Positions 1 through 12,564 of a stretch of DNA of 64,000 nt are shown here, in pieces (the first letter of the stretch is position 1; the number at the start of each line of letters is the position of its first letter). Source of the stretch: Lenzites betulinus (lineage: Eukaryota > Basidiomycota > Agaricomycetes > Polyporales > Polyporaceae); NCBI GenBank assembly GCA_022264855.1, contig JABYQU010000030.1:124001-188000 (forward strand), given 5' to 3'. Made by a program: the position numbers and the translations under genes. Below the pieces are notes generated by a model, which was given only the letters and a program-made list of their open reading frames with translations, had not been told where the DNA came from and made no database searches.

Positions 1-2559
1 GTGGTGAATGTGAGCGATATACCGCGCGACTGATGGGAATGCCGGGACGCACCGAATAAGAGCTTATACTTGTAAACGACGTACGCAACGCCAAAGTAGA
101 CAGCACCGAAGACTAGAATGAGTGGCTGGATGACGCTGTAGAGCAGCGTGATGACGAAGATGAGAATAGCCTGCGGGTATACGACGCCGTAGTTGATCAT
201 AGGCGGCGCGTTCAGCTCGGCGAAGTCTGTGCTGCATTAGCACGACTATGAATGCGAGACCAAAAGGTGCTGACTTACCGCGAGGTGTCCGGGTGATGAA
301 GAGGCGGTAGAATGCGCGCGGGATAATGACCCCCAGATTCAGGAGCTGTAGAGGCATCAAGCCGATGCCTACGTCACAAACTGGTGAGGTGGTAAAAATG
401 AGGAAAGTAACAATACTCCCCACCTTGCAGGATCACATAGGACACGAAGAAGTGCCTTGCCTTGCCCGCCGCGAGCGCCTCCGCCAACCTCCCAATACCT
501 TTGGCCGGGGAGTCCGCAAGGTCTCGCACCAACTGCCAGTACGTACTGGCGACAAGGAAGATGAAAACGACGTTGATGAGCAGAAACAGGAAGTATCTGT
601 AGATGACTAGTAAGTATCAATGAGCTTTCTCCGGGTGAAGTTGCCCACTTCTTCATCATGGAGTACTCGATCCAGCTCCTAGCAGGGAGTGCTTGGATCA
701 GGGTCAATGCTATTCGGCCCCTTGTTAATGATCGCGTCCACGGCCAAAACAGTATAATCCAGGCAGCATACCTTCCAGCAGGAACGGCAGAGTCGCGTTC
801 AGCGTGATCACGCCCACAGACGGGAGGGAATTCTGCACAATGGCTGCAATGTGCTCGTTGCTCTCGATCAGCTGCGCGAGCCACGGCATCGTCTTCTTGA
901 TCTCCGAGTAACTGAGCAAACCGGCCAGCGCCGTGATCGGGATGAACCAGAAGAACTGTAGCACGACCATCGCGCCCATAGCAAGCCATTCGCGCACGAG
1001 TGCCGCAGCGGGGGCATGCGATATGCTAGACCAGACGATGTCGCGCGGCTCCGGGGCGAGGTGGGTGAGGCACTGTGTTGTATGCGGGGCATGCACGGCT
1101 TGTGCTGCGACTTGCTGCAAAGGGCAGATGTGAGTACAATGTGGTCACATCACGTCGCGGTTGAGCGACGTACAGCACTAGACATCTTCTCGAAGGTGAT
1201 GAAGGCGACATGAGTCGCCTTAAACCGCCCGCTGCGCCGCCGCTTCTTCACGAGTTCGTCCGCTTCCCGGAATTTCTGCTCGTAGTACTCCAAAGCGTCA
1301 ACTTTACGCCTGAACCATCCAGGCCTGATAGAGGGCCTCTTCCGGTTCGGGAGGACGAGCTGCTCCGGCTGGCTCTCAATCGAGGCGTCGTCCGTGTCCA
1401 CGAGGGGATGGTTCACCATCGTTGACGGCGCGACTTGACTCGGATTGCCTAGGTAATCGACCCAGGCGGATTCGAGTTTGAGCAACGCTTCGGTGCGCAT
1501 GTCGAGCAGACTCTTGAGTGACCCGACCTCTCGGCATACGTTGACACTCTCGACTCTTAGATCCATCTGTTCGAAATACTCCGCGAGGGCAGGCTCCGTC
1601 TGTAGGTGTGACGGAAGATGCGTGATCATAACCGTCCGCGCGGGAACGGAGTGCACAAGTTCGAGTGAGAAAAGTTGGCGCGAGCGAATGAAGCGCTTGA
1701 AGTTCTTGTAAATGGCGCGCAGGGCGAGTATGGTGAAAACGTAGGTGAAGACGAGGTGGACGGAAAGGTAAGAGTTGGCGTCGCTAAGAAGGTCCCACCA
1801 ATTGTCGCCGCTTGGTGGAGGCGGAGAGTCGGAGGGAGCGTTAGCTGTAGCCCATGCGCCGCTTGCATCTTCTCGACCGTCTCCGATGTCAATATTGTTC
1901 TGTACAAATTTTCAATGCTTGTGGATCCAACGGAAGAGGTAGTGACATACCTTCAAGTTGATTGGCATAAGAACAGCAATGGCGAATATAGAACAACTTG
2001 AGAAGAGCCAGAACGACATCTTTAGAAAGCTCAGTAGCTTATTTTCGTGGTCGAAAGTTAAGCTGCAGAATATATGATTAACATGAACTCTTGGATGACG
2101 TACCACTGCTGCATCGAGACCGACTATCTGAAGTACGGTAAACTCAGAGGTCCTGATAGTAGGAAGAATCCAGCCAAAGAACGCCTGGTGAGCATGTGCC
2201 TCGTGTGGGGAAAATCCTTGGACAGGTTATTGCTTGTATGGGGCTCGCGAGGTGTCACCGAACATACCTTTGAGCTTTGTTCGCGGCGCGAATAGAATTG
2301 GCCACCGGGTGCGACAGTACGAGAAGACTATAAAGGATACGAAACCGATGGTGACGGAAAGGGTGATCTGGGTAGCAAACCATGGCCCTTCAAACTTGAC
2401 TAGAGGAAGCTGATGAGTTGAGGAGAGCAAGCGAGTGTATGTATACGCACGGGTTGGGGGTGAGCCGGGAGGCAAGGTCGGGCTGTCATCACCAGGCGTA
2501 TCGGTGTCGTTGAATGCGCGCGCGAGCAGGCGCAAGCCAAGGTCCAAGTATGGAGGCAT
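1..2559 (-). CDS. CSC1/OSCA-type osmosensitive cation channel, 3' end cut by the window edge
   Basis: This is a multi-pass membrane protein of the CSC1/OSCA/TMEM63 (RSN1/PHM7) family of stress-gated, calcium-permeable channels. The start MPPYLDLG at 2559 is followed by an intron and then the first membrane helix with the downstream motif WPILFAPRTKLK. Later exons read FFGWILPTIRTSEFTVLQ, a second helix, and the cytosolic PHM7-type domain (RTVMITHLPSHLQTEPAL to RFKATHVAFITFEKM, about 1170-1650). The first part of the 7-TM pore domain follows: FFWFIPITALAGLLS near 900-960 and GLMPLQLLNLGVIIPRAFY near 300-370. The reading frame continues off base 1, so the last helices and tail are missing. At least eight short introns are implied. 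The family is clear; which fungal paralogue it is cannot be told. It is divergent to the next gene. Confidence 0.87.
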
Positions 2560-2986
2560 ATTGCACAGCGAGATCGCCCAGACGTCAGCGTGAGGCGGGC
2601 GTAAGAGGGAAAGAGGGCATCGGCAGAAGTTCAGCAAGTGGTGGTGAAGACACCAAGTCCGAGTGGTCCGGACGCGAGAGGCGCCTATAGTCGCGGTGCA
2701 CGTGCTTCAATACGCGACGGCGTGGGCGCCTAGCTGTACCCCGGCGAATCCGTCCCCCTCAACTCGAGTGTGGCGGTGGGTAGGAGCCTGACCAAGTTGA
2801 CTCGAAATCACCACCACCACCTCCTCCTCGGAGGCACACTACGTATCCCGCGTTCAACTCGTTGACGCAGTCAGTGTAGTCAGTGCCGCCAAAATCAGAC
2901 AAATGTACGTGAGTACCTTGAACGCTGGAAGATTTTGATGTCGCCTCAATGCATCCACCTCAGCTCTTTACTCTCACTTCGTTGCT

Positions 2987-2993
2987 TATATAT
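2987..2993 (+). promoter_or_regulatory. TATA-like element just upstream of the WW-like gene
   Basis: TATATAT lies only 16 bases before the ATG chosen for the WW-like gene. That is too close for a normal core promoter. Either the element is not functional or the true start lies further downstream. Confidence 0.2.
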
Positions 2994-3008
2994 CCTTGAC
3001 TCTCGATT

Positions 3009-4974
3009 ATGACAGTTACGACTACTTTGGCAACGCCAGACACGCCCTCAGCCTATCCCATATCCTTGGCAGCGGTAGAGAAACTTACGGAAGCGACGAA
3101 AGAGAACACATCATGTCCGGAGGGGTCAGTTCATACGTCGCCCTGGCAAATGCACTTCATATACTCATCCACCATGACCCCAGTGAAGAAGACACATATA
3201 TCACCATCTCCCACCTTACGAGCGTTGCCCCGTCCGGTTGGATAACCCATGTCCACCCGCGCGGTGCCGTATACTGGACGAACCCGTCTCATCGCGTCGT
3301 CGTGGACGACGATATTCGCGTCCCAGCCATCCTACAAAAGGCTACCGATTTCTGTGCACAGTGTTCCCAGCTTGACCTCTCCGAAGGCATGGAGGCACAC
3401 ATGATTGGCGCTATGGACGCCTCCTTCTGCCTCTTTGTCAACCATAAGCAATGTGCTGCCGGTTACGATCTTGCGAATATCAGGACTAAGGCTATTCGCA
3501 ATATGCCCATGGGCGCATGTCAGTGAGGGCAGTGCTCCTGTGAAGCTACGCAGCCTGACTTTGACTTTCATAACTTCCGTGTTTTAAGTATTACGCGCAA
3601 GGCGACTATACTGGAATTATGTCAACTACCATCCTTCGCACCGTCCATGTCCCCGGCAAGGGTTCGACGACGCAATTGATGCATTACGTTCATACTATCA
3701 CGGTTCGTTCCACACGCTGAACAATTCATTAAAATCACATCACTGACCGGAAATGTACATATAGAACACCTTAATGTCGGCATGCGGTGTTTCGCCCCTT
3801 TTGCCAAGGCGGAGTGCGAGGAATTGCTGAGGGTGCTGCACAGCGCCAAAAGTACGTCCACGTGTTTAGTTCTGTTCTAACAGCGCGCAGTGCTAAACCG
3901 CACACTCTTAGACGACGAACGAGATCTGCCTTCAGCCATCGCCATGGTCGGATGGGTGCTCAAAGACGTCTGTACGTCGCCCACGCCTGCTTGCACTCTC
4001 GCTGCCCATCCAACCGCTCACCCATAGACAGCTTCCGCTCCGCGGACAAGTATGGCCAGGTGACACGCGACGAGCACAAGTCGTACCGCGACAGCATCTG
4101 GCAGGCTCCCGAGCTCACGCGAGAGCCGTCCGCACTCACGCGGTTAGCTGTGCGTTGCCTAATCCACGGCCCGTTTTTCGGTATCCCGCAGACGTATCTC
4201 GAGCACGTCAAGAGCGCGAGCGAATTCCGGGGGCATCTCGCAGGTCTCAAGCAAAGCTGGGAGACATACACGCTCCAGCTCGTGCGCGAGTACTCGGACT
4301 TTATCCTTATTGTGAGCCGTATGTTACATACTTGCACGCTGTTCCATTTCTGACACATTATCCTGTAGGCCACCGTGTTGCTTTCGTGAGCCAGTCCCAC
4401 ACGTTCTGTGAAGGTCTTGACTGATCACAAGTATAGAGCAACAGTGGGCCTCCTGACCATCAACGACATCGGCGAAGCTTGTCGCGTAGCAGCAATGCTC
4501 TCCGCCTTTGCGGCGCTCGGAAGCATGGCCATCGGCGTCTTTTTCGTCTGGCGGCACCAGCGCAATACCCGCACCGCGTCTTCCGTGCGTCCCCTTCTCA
4601 CTCCGCGTTGACCCCCACCCCCCACTCACCCCATTGTGAACCCACCGTAGTTTTCTTACCTCCACAACGCGCGCAACAACGCCCTCGGGCTCTCCGGGCA
4701 CGCGCTCTTACTGAGCCTCCCTCCCGTGCTACTGGTCTGGTCGATCGTCGGGTTCACGGCGGCAACGCTCGCATACGCGATGCAGGGCGCGTCGCGCGCG
4801 TCGACATGGGTCGTGTTGGGCCTCTTCGTTGTCCTCCTCGCGCTCATCATGGCCGGCCTGTACACGTTCTCGACGATCTGGCATTGGCAGTCGCAGGAGA
4901 GTTGGTGGACCCTCTTCAGCTGGAAGGGGATGCGGAAGAGGGATCGGGGGCACCTGGGTGCGTCTGCCGCATAG
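3009..4974 (+). CDS. Agaricomycete protein with WW-like domain and hydrophobic C-terminus, function unknown
   Basis: I do not know a function. The spliced product starts MTVTTTLATPDTP and then has a WW-like stretch, SGWITHVHPRGAVYWTNP, in the position where related basidiomycete proteins carry a degenerate WW motif. Next come CLFVNHKQC, an aromatic segment RLYWNYVNYHPSHRPCP (about 3610-3655) and a helical region AKAECEELLRVLHSAK. The C-terminal third has a hydrophobic pair (DFILIATVLLS joined to ATVGLLTINDIGEA) and strong membrane helices around AAMLSAFAALGSMAIGVFF and ASTWVVLGLFVVLLALIMAG. It ends GHLGASAA at 4974. Introns visible by eye include 3125-3183 and several after 3480; the joins between about 3440 and 3610 are uncertain. 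I infer a membrane-anchored protein with a cytosolic N-terminal part. The family appears expanded in mushrooms and uncharacterised (recalled, not searched). Confidence 0.7.
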
Positions 4975-5163
4975 CGCCAGTGACATAAAGATGACGCGCC
5001 CTAGGAGGTGTTTTCCGTGTAGATGTACGTGGGGAGTATGTTACAAGTGGTAAAGTAGAAGTATAGCCTGTTTTGGTGTTCCATCCCTGTCCGCGGAGTT
5101 GGCGAGCTGACATCCTCCGGAGTCCATTCCGCCGAGACTATACCAGCAAGCAGCGTGCTGCGC

Positions 5164-6164
5164 TCAGAGCTTCGGTTTGGGCGCCGACGGCGTCATCTTA
5201 TTGTGCACGCCGGAGACACAGAGGCGGCCGTTGGTGACATCCCATATCTGCACACAAACGCCAAACGGAAGCAATGAGCATTGTGGCGCAACAGAACATG
5301 GGCGCGGTGGCGTCCGAGTTTACACGGACATACCTCGGTGATAGCTGAGACTGTGCGCGAGCCGAACGACAGCGTCGTGTTCACGACTTCAATCTTCGTG
5401 CCACTGGCAGACAGGGAAACTCGGCGGTCAGCGTGTGAGTCCACACTAGCAGTGGTGATATAGCCACTCACAGTGCGACGGGCGCATGGAACGTCGTGTT
5501 GATCGCCTGCGAGACGAAGTTCCATGGCTTCCGGGTGGACATGCCTAGCACGGCGAGCGCGATGGACGAGCATCTGTTGTCGCGCGCGCATCCGTCAGCT
5601 TTGGACTCCGTGACATACCCGCTGCGCGCGCCCGTGCACGCGTAAACCTTGTGAGGCTAACAGCGGCGGGGTGCGCGCGCGCGGTCGAGAGAGTGAAACC
5701 AGATACGTACATGTCAATCATGTAGATGGCACAGCCGCCGTGCATGTTCCCGCCGATATTGAGCATGTCTAAGGATCCGCGGCGGTGCCGTCAGTACAGC
5801 ATCATCACGCTGACACCGAAGACGCTTCTTCCCGGGCCCCCGCATGACTCTGGGTCCACGGTCGCTGCCGCGCCGGGGGTTCAAGCTGAAGAGATGGAGA
5901 CATACCGTCGTGTACGGTGGTCTCGTAGGTGATCCGCGCCTGCGCCTTGCCGTCTTTCTCGCGCGGGAACACGACTACTTCGGTGAGGACGAGCGAGGAG
6001 CCCGTCGAGCGCGCGAACGCGCCGCGCTCCGTCACGAAGCGGGAAAACTTGCAGATCTCATCCTGCACTGCGGGCGAGATGTCGCCCTTGAACACTGGTA
6101 GTTGCGTCGGCGACGTTGACGGCGACTCGGTGGATACCGGCACGGTGTGTGCGTGAGTGGCCAT
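5164..6164 (-). CDS. Hot-dog fold acyl-CoA thioesterase (ACOT13/PaaI type)
   Basis: The protein starts MATHAHTVPVSTESP at 6164 and ends KMTPSAPKPKL at 5164. It is split into five or more exons. The core of the hot-dog fold is visible: a helical N-terminal part (VFKGDISPAVQDEICKF), a strand region (SSLVLTEVVVFPREKDG), then the signature NIGGNMHGGCAIYMIDM at about 5705-5765. The Asn, His-Gly-Gly and Asp there match the catalytic residues of ACOT13-like thioesterases. The later exons WNFVSQAINTTFHAPVAL and GTKIEVVNTTLSFGSRT are the closing strands. The family hydrolyses acyl-CoA thioesters to free acids and CoA and is usually tetrameric. No targeting peptide is obvious, so the location is open. 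It stands alone, with a gene-poor stretch upstream. Confidence 0.82.
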
Positions 6165-6273
6165 GGGGGGTGCACAGGGGGAGTGGGAGGCGGCGGGGAG
6201 CGTGTGGGGGAGGTGTAGGTGGGATGAGAGAGTGCTCGAGGAGCAAAGTTAGGATCCGGGGGCGGCGGAAGGG

Positions 6274-6279
6274 TTTATA
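6274..6279 (-). promoter_or_regulatory. TATA box of the thioesterase gene
   Basis: On the minus strand this reads TATAAA inside a GC-rich stretch, about 110 bases upstream of the ATG at 6164. The spacing is typical of a fungal core promoter. Confidence 0.45.
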
Positions 6280-7976
6280 GTGGCGGCCGCGGGCGTCCTG
6301 GGATTCGTGCTAGTGCATGACGGGTTATGTTTGGGCTATGTGCAGAGCAATCCGGGCGGCTACACTGCGGCCAGCCGCCACTTTGGCCAGACGCCTAGTT
6401 TGCCGAGCGCAGTGCGGGGCATTTGAGGCGGTGATTAATCTGGAGTGTGGGGAACATTCGCTCTTCCACTATCATGGCCTGCTCAACACATCGCCTCGCT
6501 GGGCGCCGCCCGCTGTGCGCATTGCTTTTGTCATATCTACCCCTCGTGCACCGGGAATCCTACTCTCTGCATGCCCGGTATGAACGCGCGCGCGTTCTCA
6601 GGCGGCGGATCGCCGACGCACCTTCGGACAATGGAGAAGCAACAGAACAGAACTCAAATGTGTGAGGGAACGCGCCTGATGCATCGAAGCATGTAATAGC
6701 AGCTAGTAAAGGCCAGGACGGCGAACTCAGAAATCCATAACTTACTTACCAGGTCCTTCCAAAACGGGACGGGCAAGAAACCGAGCATCACGTCCCTGAT
6801 TCGGACGATATGCGCATAACTCATAGCGGGCGTCGTGTCTTTTGGGGTGTATTTTGTTGTGCGTAAGCGTAACGCTGATGGGCACTAGATCCGACCGCCT
6901 AATAGAAGTCGTAAGACTTGCACTCCGAGGCATAACAGGAAATAAACTGCTCCCACAAACGACCGTTTCTTGCCGCCATGAACGCACCCTCGCGCGGCGC
7001 CCGTGCATCAGGGGATCCTATGTTTGCCCCCTCAAAACATCACAAGTGTGACGCTGGCCCCCAATCTGACAAGCAAAAGCAGAACATATCGCGATGCTTA
7101 CCTCTCCAAAAGTTTAAAGATCACAGGGGAAATGGAGAGGGACTCGATCTCGGGGCTCCGATGTGGCAAAACCCGAGTGATAGATCATAGTATAACGCTT
7201 GGCACAGGCTTAGCTTGCACGATCTACACAGGGGATGCTCGCTCTATCATTATACGCTACTAATACTGCGTGCGCGTTCAGTTGTCCCAGTCACGAACCG
7301 GGGGAAGTCTCGCCGGAGGAGCCCGCCGCCGTGTGATCGTATAGGTATCACAGTGGCTACAAGACCTCGATTGCAACGATTTACGTTGCACGAATGTCGG
7401 ATTTCTCACTCGAGAGAATACATGAATACCGTCTCATCCGAGGAAGCGGAATCTACAATCAGAGGTCTGGTGACGAGACTAACAACTTTACCAGGAGGAT
7501 CCGTGGATGTTTCGCCAATATTAGTTTGCTTGGCTCAGAGGCCTCATCTGGACTGATGCTAGTACTTGGACGTTTGGGAAGTCGGAATGGCGTGGCCTGA
7601 AGACAGTGAAATTCGAAGGGACGCCTTCGATACGTGTAAGCGCTCGACAACCGACCCGGACGCCCACAGGGATAGTCGACGGACCACGGCCGCGGAAATC
7701 GCCCAATCACTGATATAATCCTGCCTTTTAGGGCTTCCCGGAAGGCCTGATCCATCGGACAAACATTGAGGAATTTCTAGACTTTGGATCAGCCATTTGG
7801 GTGAAATGTCAAGGGTCCTATCCCGCAGCCTCTCGGAAGCGAGCTCGCGGCTCGATGCACTCACGAAATGTTAATCATGTCTTGTACAGTCCAGAACGGT
7901 AAGCAATGCTACAAAACAAACAAACCAGCCCCCCGAGGGTAGTAATACATCGCAATGAAGGCATCGCGGGGGCAAA
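6280..7976. other. Gene-poor interval, no supported gene
   Basis: About 1.7 kb between the thioesterase and NUP82. It has only short open frames, none with a recognisable motif or a convincing splice partner. The longest are 7215-7556 (+) and 7459-7864 (-, two overlapping frames). Composition looks less GC-rich than the neighbouring exons. I saw no terminal inverted repeats, poly-A tail, transposase motif or tRNA B-box. It could hold UTRs of the flanking genes, a non-coding RNA or a decayed gene. Confidence 0.4.
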
Positions 7977-10900
7977 TTACTTGTCCTTTGCATTCCCGTT
8001 CTCCGCCTGCAGCGTGGGCGGCCGCCCCAGCGTCACGTCAAGTATGTCCGCCAGTCGGAGGATCTCAGCTTCCATGAGACTGATCCTTGTCCGCCTGCCG
8101 CCGAAATCAGCACTTCTATCCATCTCATCGCACGGAGACGTCATAGCACTCACTCCTCAGTGGACCGCTTCCCCAGCTCGAACGCCTGCGACAGCCCGAG
8201 GGCTTCCCTGCTCTCAGTCACGCTCCTCTTCCGTGCTTCCTCCTTCTCCCGCAGCTCCTTCAGGTGGGGCAGCAGTCGGTCGGCCTCGCGCCGGAGCTGC
8301 ACGCAACGTTCGCCCGTCAGCCTCCGCCACATGCGCGCATTATCCCGCACAGGGAGCGGCACTCACCAGCCTCGCGCGCGCAACGAGCGAGCTGTCGTCG
8401 AACTTGCCCGCGCCGACGACCTCCGCCTTCATCCGCCGGAGCTCCTCAAACCACTTCGTCTCGTTCTCGCTCAGCTCCGGGCTCGCACGCGCCATCAGGC
8501 CCTGCAGTGTCCGGTCCAGCCGCGTGAGCAGCGCGCGCTGCGCCTCCTGCACCCGCGCGATGCGCTCCGCGTCTGCGTGCCCGGCGCCCCCGAGCGCGCG
8601 CGCCGTCTCGAGCAGCGCGGCGACCTTCTCGCGCTGCCGCTTGAACTCCTGTTCCTGGAGCGAGGCACGCGTCTCCGCTGCGCGGTGCGCGAGCTGCACA
8701 TCGTGGATCTGCGCCGAAAAGTGCTCGACGACGGTTCCGAGGTAGCGGAGCGTATCAGGGGTGAGCATGAACTCCCCCTTGGTGATACTGGGGTTGTTCG
8801 GGAGGGATAGGCGGGGATTGCTAGGCAGACCCGAGGGACGGGCGATGATGGGCGGGACCTTGAAAGGCTCTTTCTCCAGTAGCGAGACGTAAGCTGGCGG
8901 CCCTTCTGGCGGTGCGGGCAGGGTCTTGAGTAGACTGTCTGATCCCGGATGTGAAGCCGGAGCGGATTGTGCAAGCGGGGCGCTGGGCACTGCTTGTGAG
9001 GAAGCGGGCTTTGACTCTTGTTCTTGTTCCAGCGAGTAAGAGGAGTCTGGGCGCAAATTCAAAGGGAACGCGGACATCCGCATGGCCGCCGTGAGGATGA
9101 AAATACTGTATGTCAGGTAGACATCGTTAGGCACCGCGACGCCGATCACTGGGGAGGATGCTCTGTGGGGAATTTAAGCTGCGGGATTTCGCAACACCGA
9201 TCACGGAGGGCTTACTGTTGTTCGATGGAGAATGTAAGAAGTATTGGCAGAACATCTGTTTGGGCGACCTTCTCTAGTGTTGTCTCCAATGATCCGGCAT
9301 CGCTGTTACTTTCGCCATTGGTGTCACGTAATGCAATCGCAAGGCCCTTCAGGAGTGGCTCGAGCTGCAATACGTGTAATCCGAATGCGTGATAGATGTA
9401 AATGGTGTCGTCGTGTATCGGATCGCTCAGGAAGACTGGATGGTTCCCCTGAACGAGCTCCAGAAGTGATTGGCCGCGTTGCGAGGTGCTCGCACTCTTC
9501 AGCGTAGAAATGATACCCAGGTCGATGCTCTCGTAAGTCGCAAGCATGGGCAGTTCGTTTGATGCGGGCTGCAACTCAATGTATAAGCCAAGCCGGGGCG
9601 CTGTTTTGTAACGAGACCAACCTGCTTGGTCTGCCACCTCGCCTCCACCTTCTCGACATCCAAGTGTAGGTCGACCTTGCCATCCTGGAAAGACACGAGG
9701 ACAAGCCCCAGGCGCTCCGTTTCGCCTTCGCTCTCTTCCGCCGCATCGTCGCCAAAGGATAGGTACACGATGTCTGTTGCATCACCACCCTCGCTTCCTG
9801 CCAGACACCGTGGTGATGGCTGGAGGAGGAAAGGGCCCTGCCGAGCTGGTGTATTTTTGATTGTTGTAGGGGGTCGCATCGGTACGAGGCGCGTAGTGGC
9901 TGGCCAGGCCGTCCCGGGTGGAAGCTGCTTGAGCAGCGCGTTAACGTACTTCCGCTGATAGTCGTACATTGTGGTGAGGCCGTCCGAGGGGGCAGTATCC
10001 CCATGTCTGGAAGCTGACAAGAATTCCTGCTTAGCAGCGACGTAACATTCCAGCGCATGCACGTAGGTTGATGGCACGGAGCTGTGCACGACAGTCAGAA
10101 GGATCAGAGGGAGACATCGCAGATGAGGGTACTTACGCGTTCTGGGGCATGTATGGGCATATTGCGTATATGTCACCACTTCGCACGGTGGCATATACAG
10201 TGAGCGGGCCCCAGTCGGCCTTTCCTTTGCCGAATGTGAATGAGGCAACCTCTCGCTCGGACGCATCTTCTGCGTCGAACGAGCTCTTCTTCTTCTCGGA
10301 AACAAACGAGAGGGTCTGCTGAGGTTCGTCGGCGTCGGTGGAAATGTCATATTCCCTGATATGAATGTTAGAACCTGACATACACTAAAGGTGTATATTG
10401 CCTACCGTAGCTTCCCGTCAACAGTCATAACCAGTAGTGTAGAGCCTCCTTGGCCCCAGGGATGCCAGTCAATCTTGGCGACAGGAGCGGACGAATCCGA
10501 GGCATGGTAATATTGTCCTATCTGGATGGACCTGCTCGCGTTCAACAACATGCAGGTCTACGCAACCATCCCGACCTACTTGCAGTCTACAGTGGTCGTC
10601 ACGAGCTTATTGAAGCCTGTGCGCGGGAGTACAATGACCGCCACCTGGAAAGCCCCTGCCACAGCCAATAGCTTCCCGCTCGGGTTCAGCGCGATCTGGT
10701 GAATCTCAAACTGCACATTCGGCGTGTGCAGGACCTGCGGCACGAGCCCGTTAGGTTCGATGGCGCCCCCGCGAAAGGTCATGGCGTATAACACACTTTG
10801 TACGCCTTCTGAGAGCCCGCGCGCGCGCCCTTTGAGTCTCCCAGACTGGTGATGCGGACCTCAGACCCAGCTGCAACAATCAAGTCTGCATCCTTGATAG

Positions 10901-11090
10901 CGACTGCCTGTCTACGCCCGGACGGGGTGGGTTTGTCGTCGATGGGGTCAACATTGACAAAGTCCGGGAGGGAACTCAGCGAGAGACTCAGAGACTGTTC
11001 GCGGTTTCTGCCAGGACCAGTAACGCTTTTAGGGAACGAAAACACCGGGTGATTATGCAGCAGCTCTTCCCAGTCTTCTTCACCGCTCAT
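7977..11090 (-). CDS. NUP82: Nucleoporin NUP82/NUP88 homologue
   Basis: Start MSGEEDWEELLHNHPVFSFP at 11090; stop at 7977 after AENGNAKDK. The N-terminal two thirds has beta-propeller-like blades, for example VQFEIHQIALNPSGKLLAVA, SSAPVAKIDWHPWGQGG and DWGPLTVYATVRSGDIYAI, as in NUP82/NUP88. A loop and helical region follow (CYVAAKQEFLSAS and YDYQRKYVNALLKQLPPGT). The C-terminal third, from about 8780 down, is a long coiled coil (TLRYLGTVVEHFSAQIHDVQ, then the region around FKRQREKVAALLE). Propeller plus coiled coil is the known architecture of this cytoplasmic-face pore subunit, which docks NUP159 and the mRNA export machinery. The gene has at least seven exons; the last short one begins MEAEILRLADILDVTLG. 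It is head-to-head with PRE10, 268 bp between start codons. I am confident of the architecture and fairly confident of the name. Confidence 0.75.
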
Positions 11091-11358
11091 CGTAGGCCTT
11101 CAGGAACAGACTGAGGAGGTTAAGGTCAAGGGGGCGCACGGCGCGCGTAGGAGGCGGAGGTATTTAACTTGAACGCGACTGAGGAACGCGGTCATTTGAC
11201 GCTAAACGCGATTTCGCCCAGAAAGGCAAGTCGTTCGCACGCGCACGCGTCGATGGCAAGGGTTGCGCGTCCTGCTATACGCATCCTCTGCACGCCGTCC
11301 TCCGCCTCTTGCCCTCGTGTACCATCCTGTTTAGATCCCAGACCGCTCATAAGCTGCC
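11091..11358. promoter_or_regulatory. Shared NUP82/PRE10 divergent promoter
   Basis: The two start codons are 268 bp apart on opposite strands. The interval holds CGCGTCGA at 11246-11253 followed by TGGCAAG at 11254-11260, and another GGCAAG at 11225-11230. TGGCAAG partly matches the yeast proteasome element PACE (GGTGGCAAA). The match is weak, and an Rpn4-type regulator is not established for this group. Confidence 0.4.
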
Positions 11359-12423
11359 ATGACTTCCATCGGAACGGGTTATGACTTGTCGGCCAGCACC
11401 TACTCCCCGGACGGCCGTATATTCCAGGTACGTCTCTAGAACGCGTCAGGGCTTTGCATGGATCTAACATTCAGTGCAGGTGGAATACGCGAACAAGGCG
11501 GTAGAGAACTCGGGGTACGCATATAATCTGTATCTCACCAACTATGGTCGCTTACTTGTTGGTGTATCTAGGACTGCCATCGGCCTTCGCGTAAAGGACG
11601 GCATTGTACTAGCGGTCGAGAAGCTCGTCCACTCTAAACTCCTCATTCCCGAAGCCAACAAGCGGATACACACCGTAGACAAGCATATTGGAATCGTAAG
11701 TGTCTACAGAACTATTATGATCGTATGCAGTCTGACGCATGAGGAGCCTAGGCATCCGCGGGGTATCTTGCCGATGGCAGGCATCTGGCCAACCGCGCGC
11801 GGGATGAGGCCTCAAGCTACCGCGAGAACTACCGCGCTGCGCCTACGCTACAGGTGAGCATAGACCGGCGTACACGATGCCACTGTTTGCTCATTATATC
11901 GTAGTACGTTGTGGACCGCGTAGGGCTATACGTGCAGGCGTACACACTATACTCCTCCGTCCGGCCATTTGGATGCAGCACCATCCTCGGCGCGGTGGAC
12001 AAGACAGGTCCTACACTGTTTGTGGTCGAGCCCAGTGGCGTATCATACGTACGCATGTTCCGCGATGCGCGTTATGTAGTAACTGACCATCGCTGAAGGG
12101 CTACCGCGGCGCGGCAGTCGGAAAAGGCCGTCAACTTGCAAAGACTGAGCTCGAGAAGCTCAAGTTCGACGAACTCACCATGAGGGAAGCGGTCACCGAA
12201 GCAGCGCGAATGTGAGTGAAGTACTGACATCTTGATTGACTCTCTGAATTTATAACACGACCACAGTATTTACCTTGTGCACGATGACGCGAAGGAGAAA
12301 GACTTCGAGCTTGAGATGTCGTGGATCGGTGAGGAGACCAACGGCATCCACCAATCAGTACCGAAGGACCTCTTCGAGGAGGCTGCACGGAAGGCGAAGG
12401 AGGCCCTGGAGAATTTCGAGTGA
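11359..12423 (+). CDS. PRE10: 20S proteasome alpha7 subunit (PSMA3/PRE10)
   Basis: The first exon encodes [20 protein letters not shown], the classic alpha-ring N-terminus, followed after an intron by [12 protein letters not shown]. Later exons give [73 protein letters not shown] and the C-terminal [20 protein letters not shown]. The overall match is to alpha type 3 (yeast alpha7/PRE10), a non-catalytic subunit of the outer ring of the 20S core. The acidic tail ends NFE with a stop at 12421-12423. There are about six introns; the one after the second exon begins at GTACGC following ENSG. The gene is divergent from NUP82 and tail-to-tail with RPN12, 141 bp apart. Confidence 0.95.
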
Positions 12424-12564
12424 TCGCGGCATACCTTGCATTGTAATGTACTATGGACTCATCGACAACGCTTTGACGGCTGCTGTAGCTCATCACACCA
12501 GGGCCCGGATGCACAGGTAGGGAAAGAGTGCAAAATACACAAGGCAAGTCGAATGATGGGTACC

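Noticed and set aside
369..989. 206-codon minus-strand open frame
   Set aside because: It overlaps the channel gene in a shifted frame. The family sequence is in the other minus frames, so this is a shadow.
2996..3526. Unspliced 176-codon frame as the full first exon of the WW-like gene
   Set aside because: A start at 3009 with an intron 3125-3183 joins in phase and gives a cleaner N-terminus. The unspliced reading crosses that intron.
7906..8745. 279-codon plus-strand open frame
   Set aside because: It lies antisense to the coiled-coil exons of NUP82. It is Ser/Arg/Ala-rich, as expected for the complement of GC-rich coding DNA, and has no motif.
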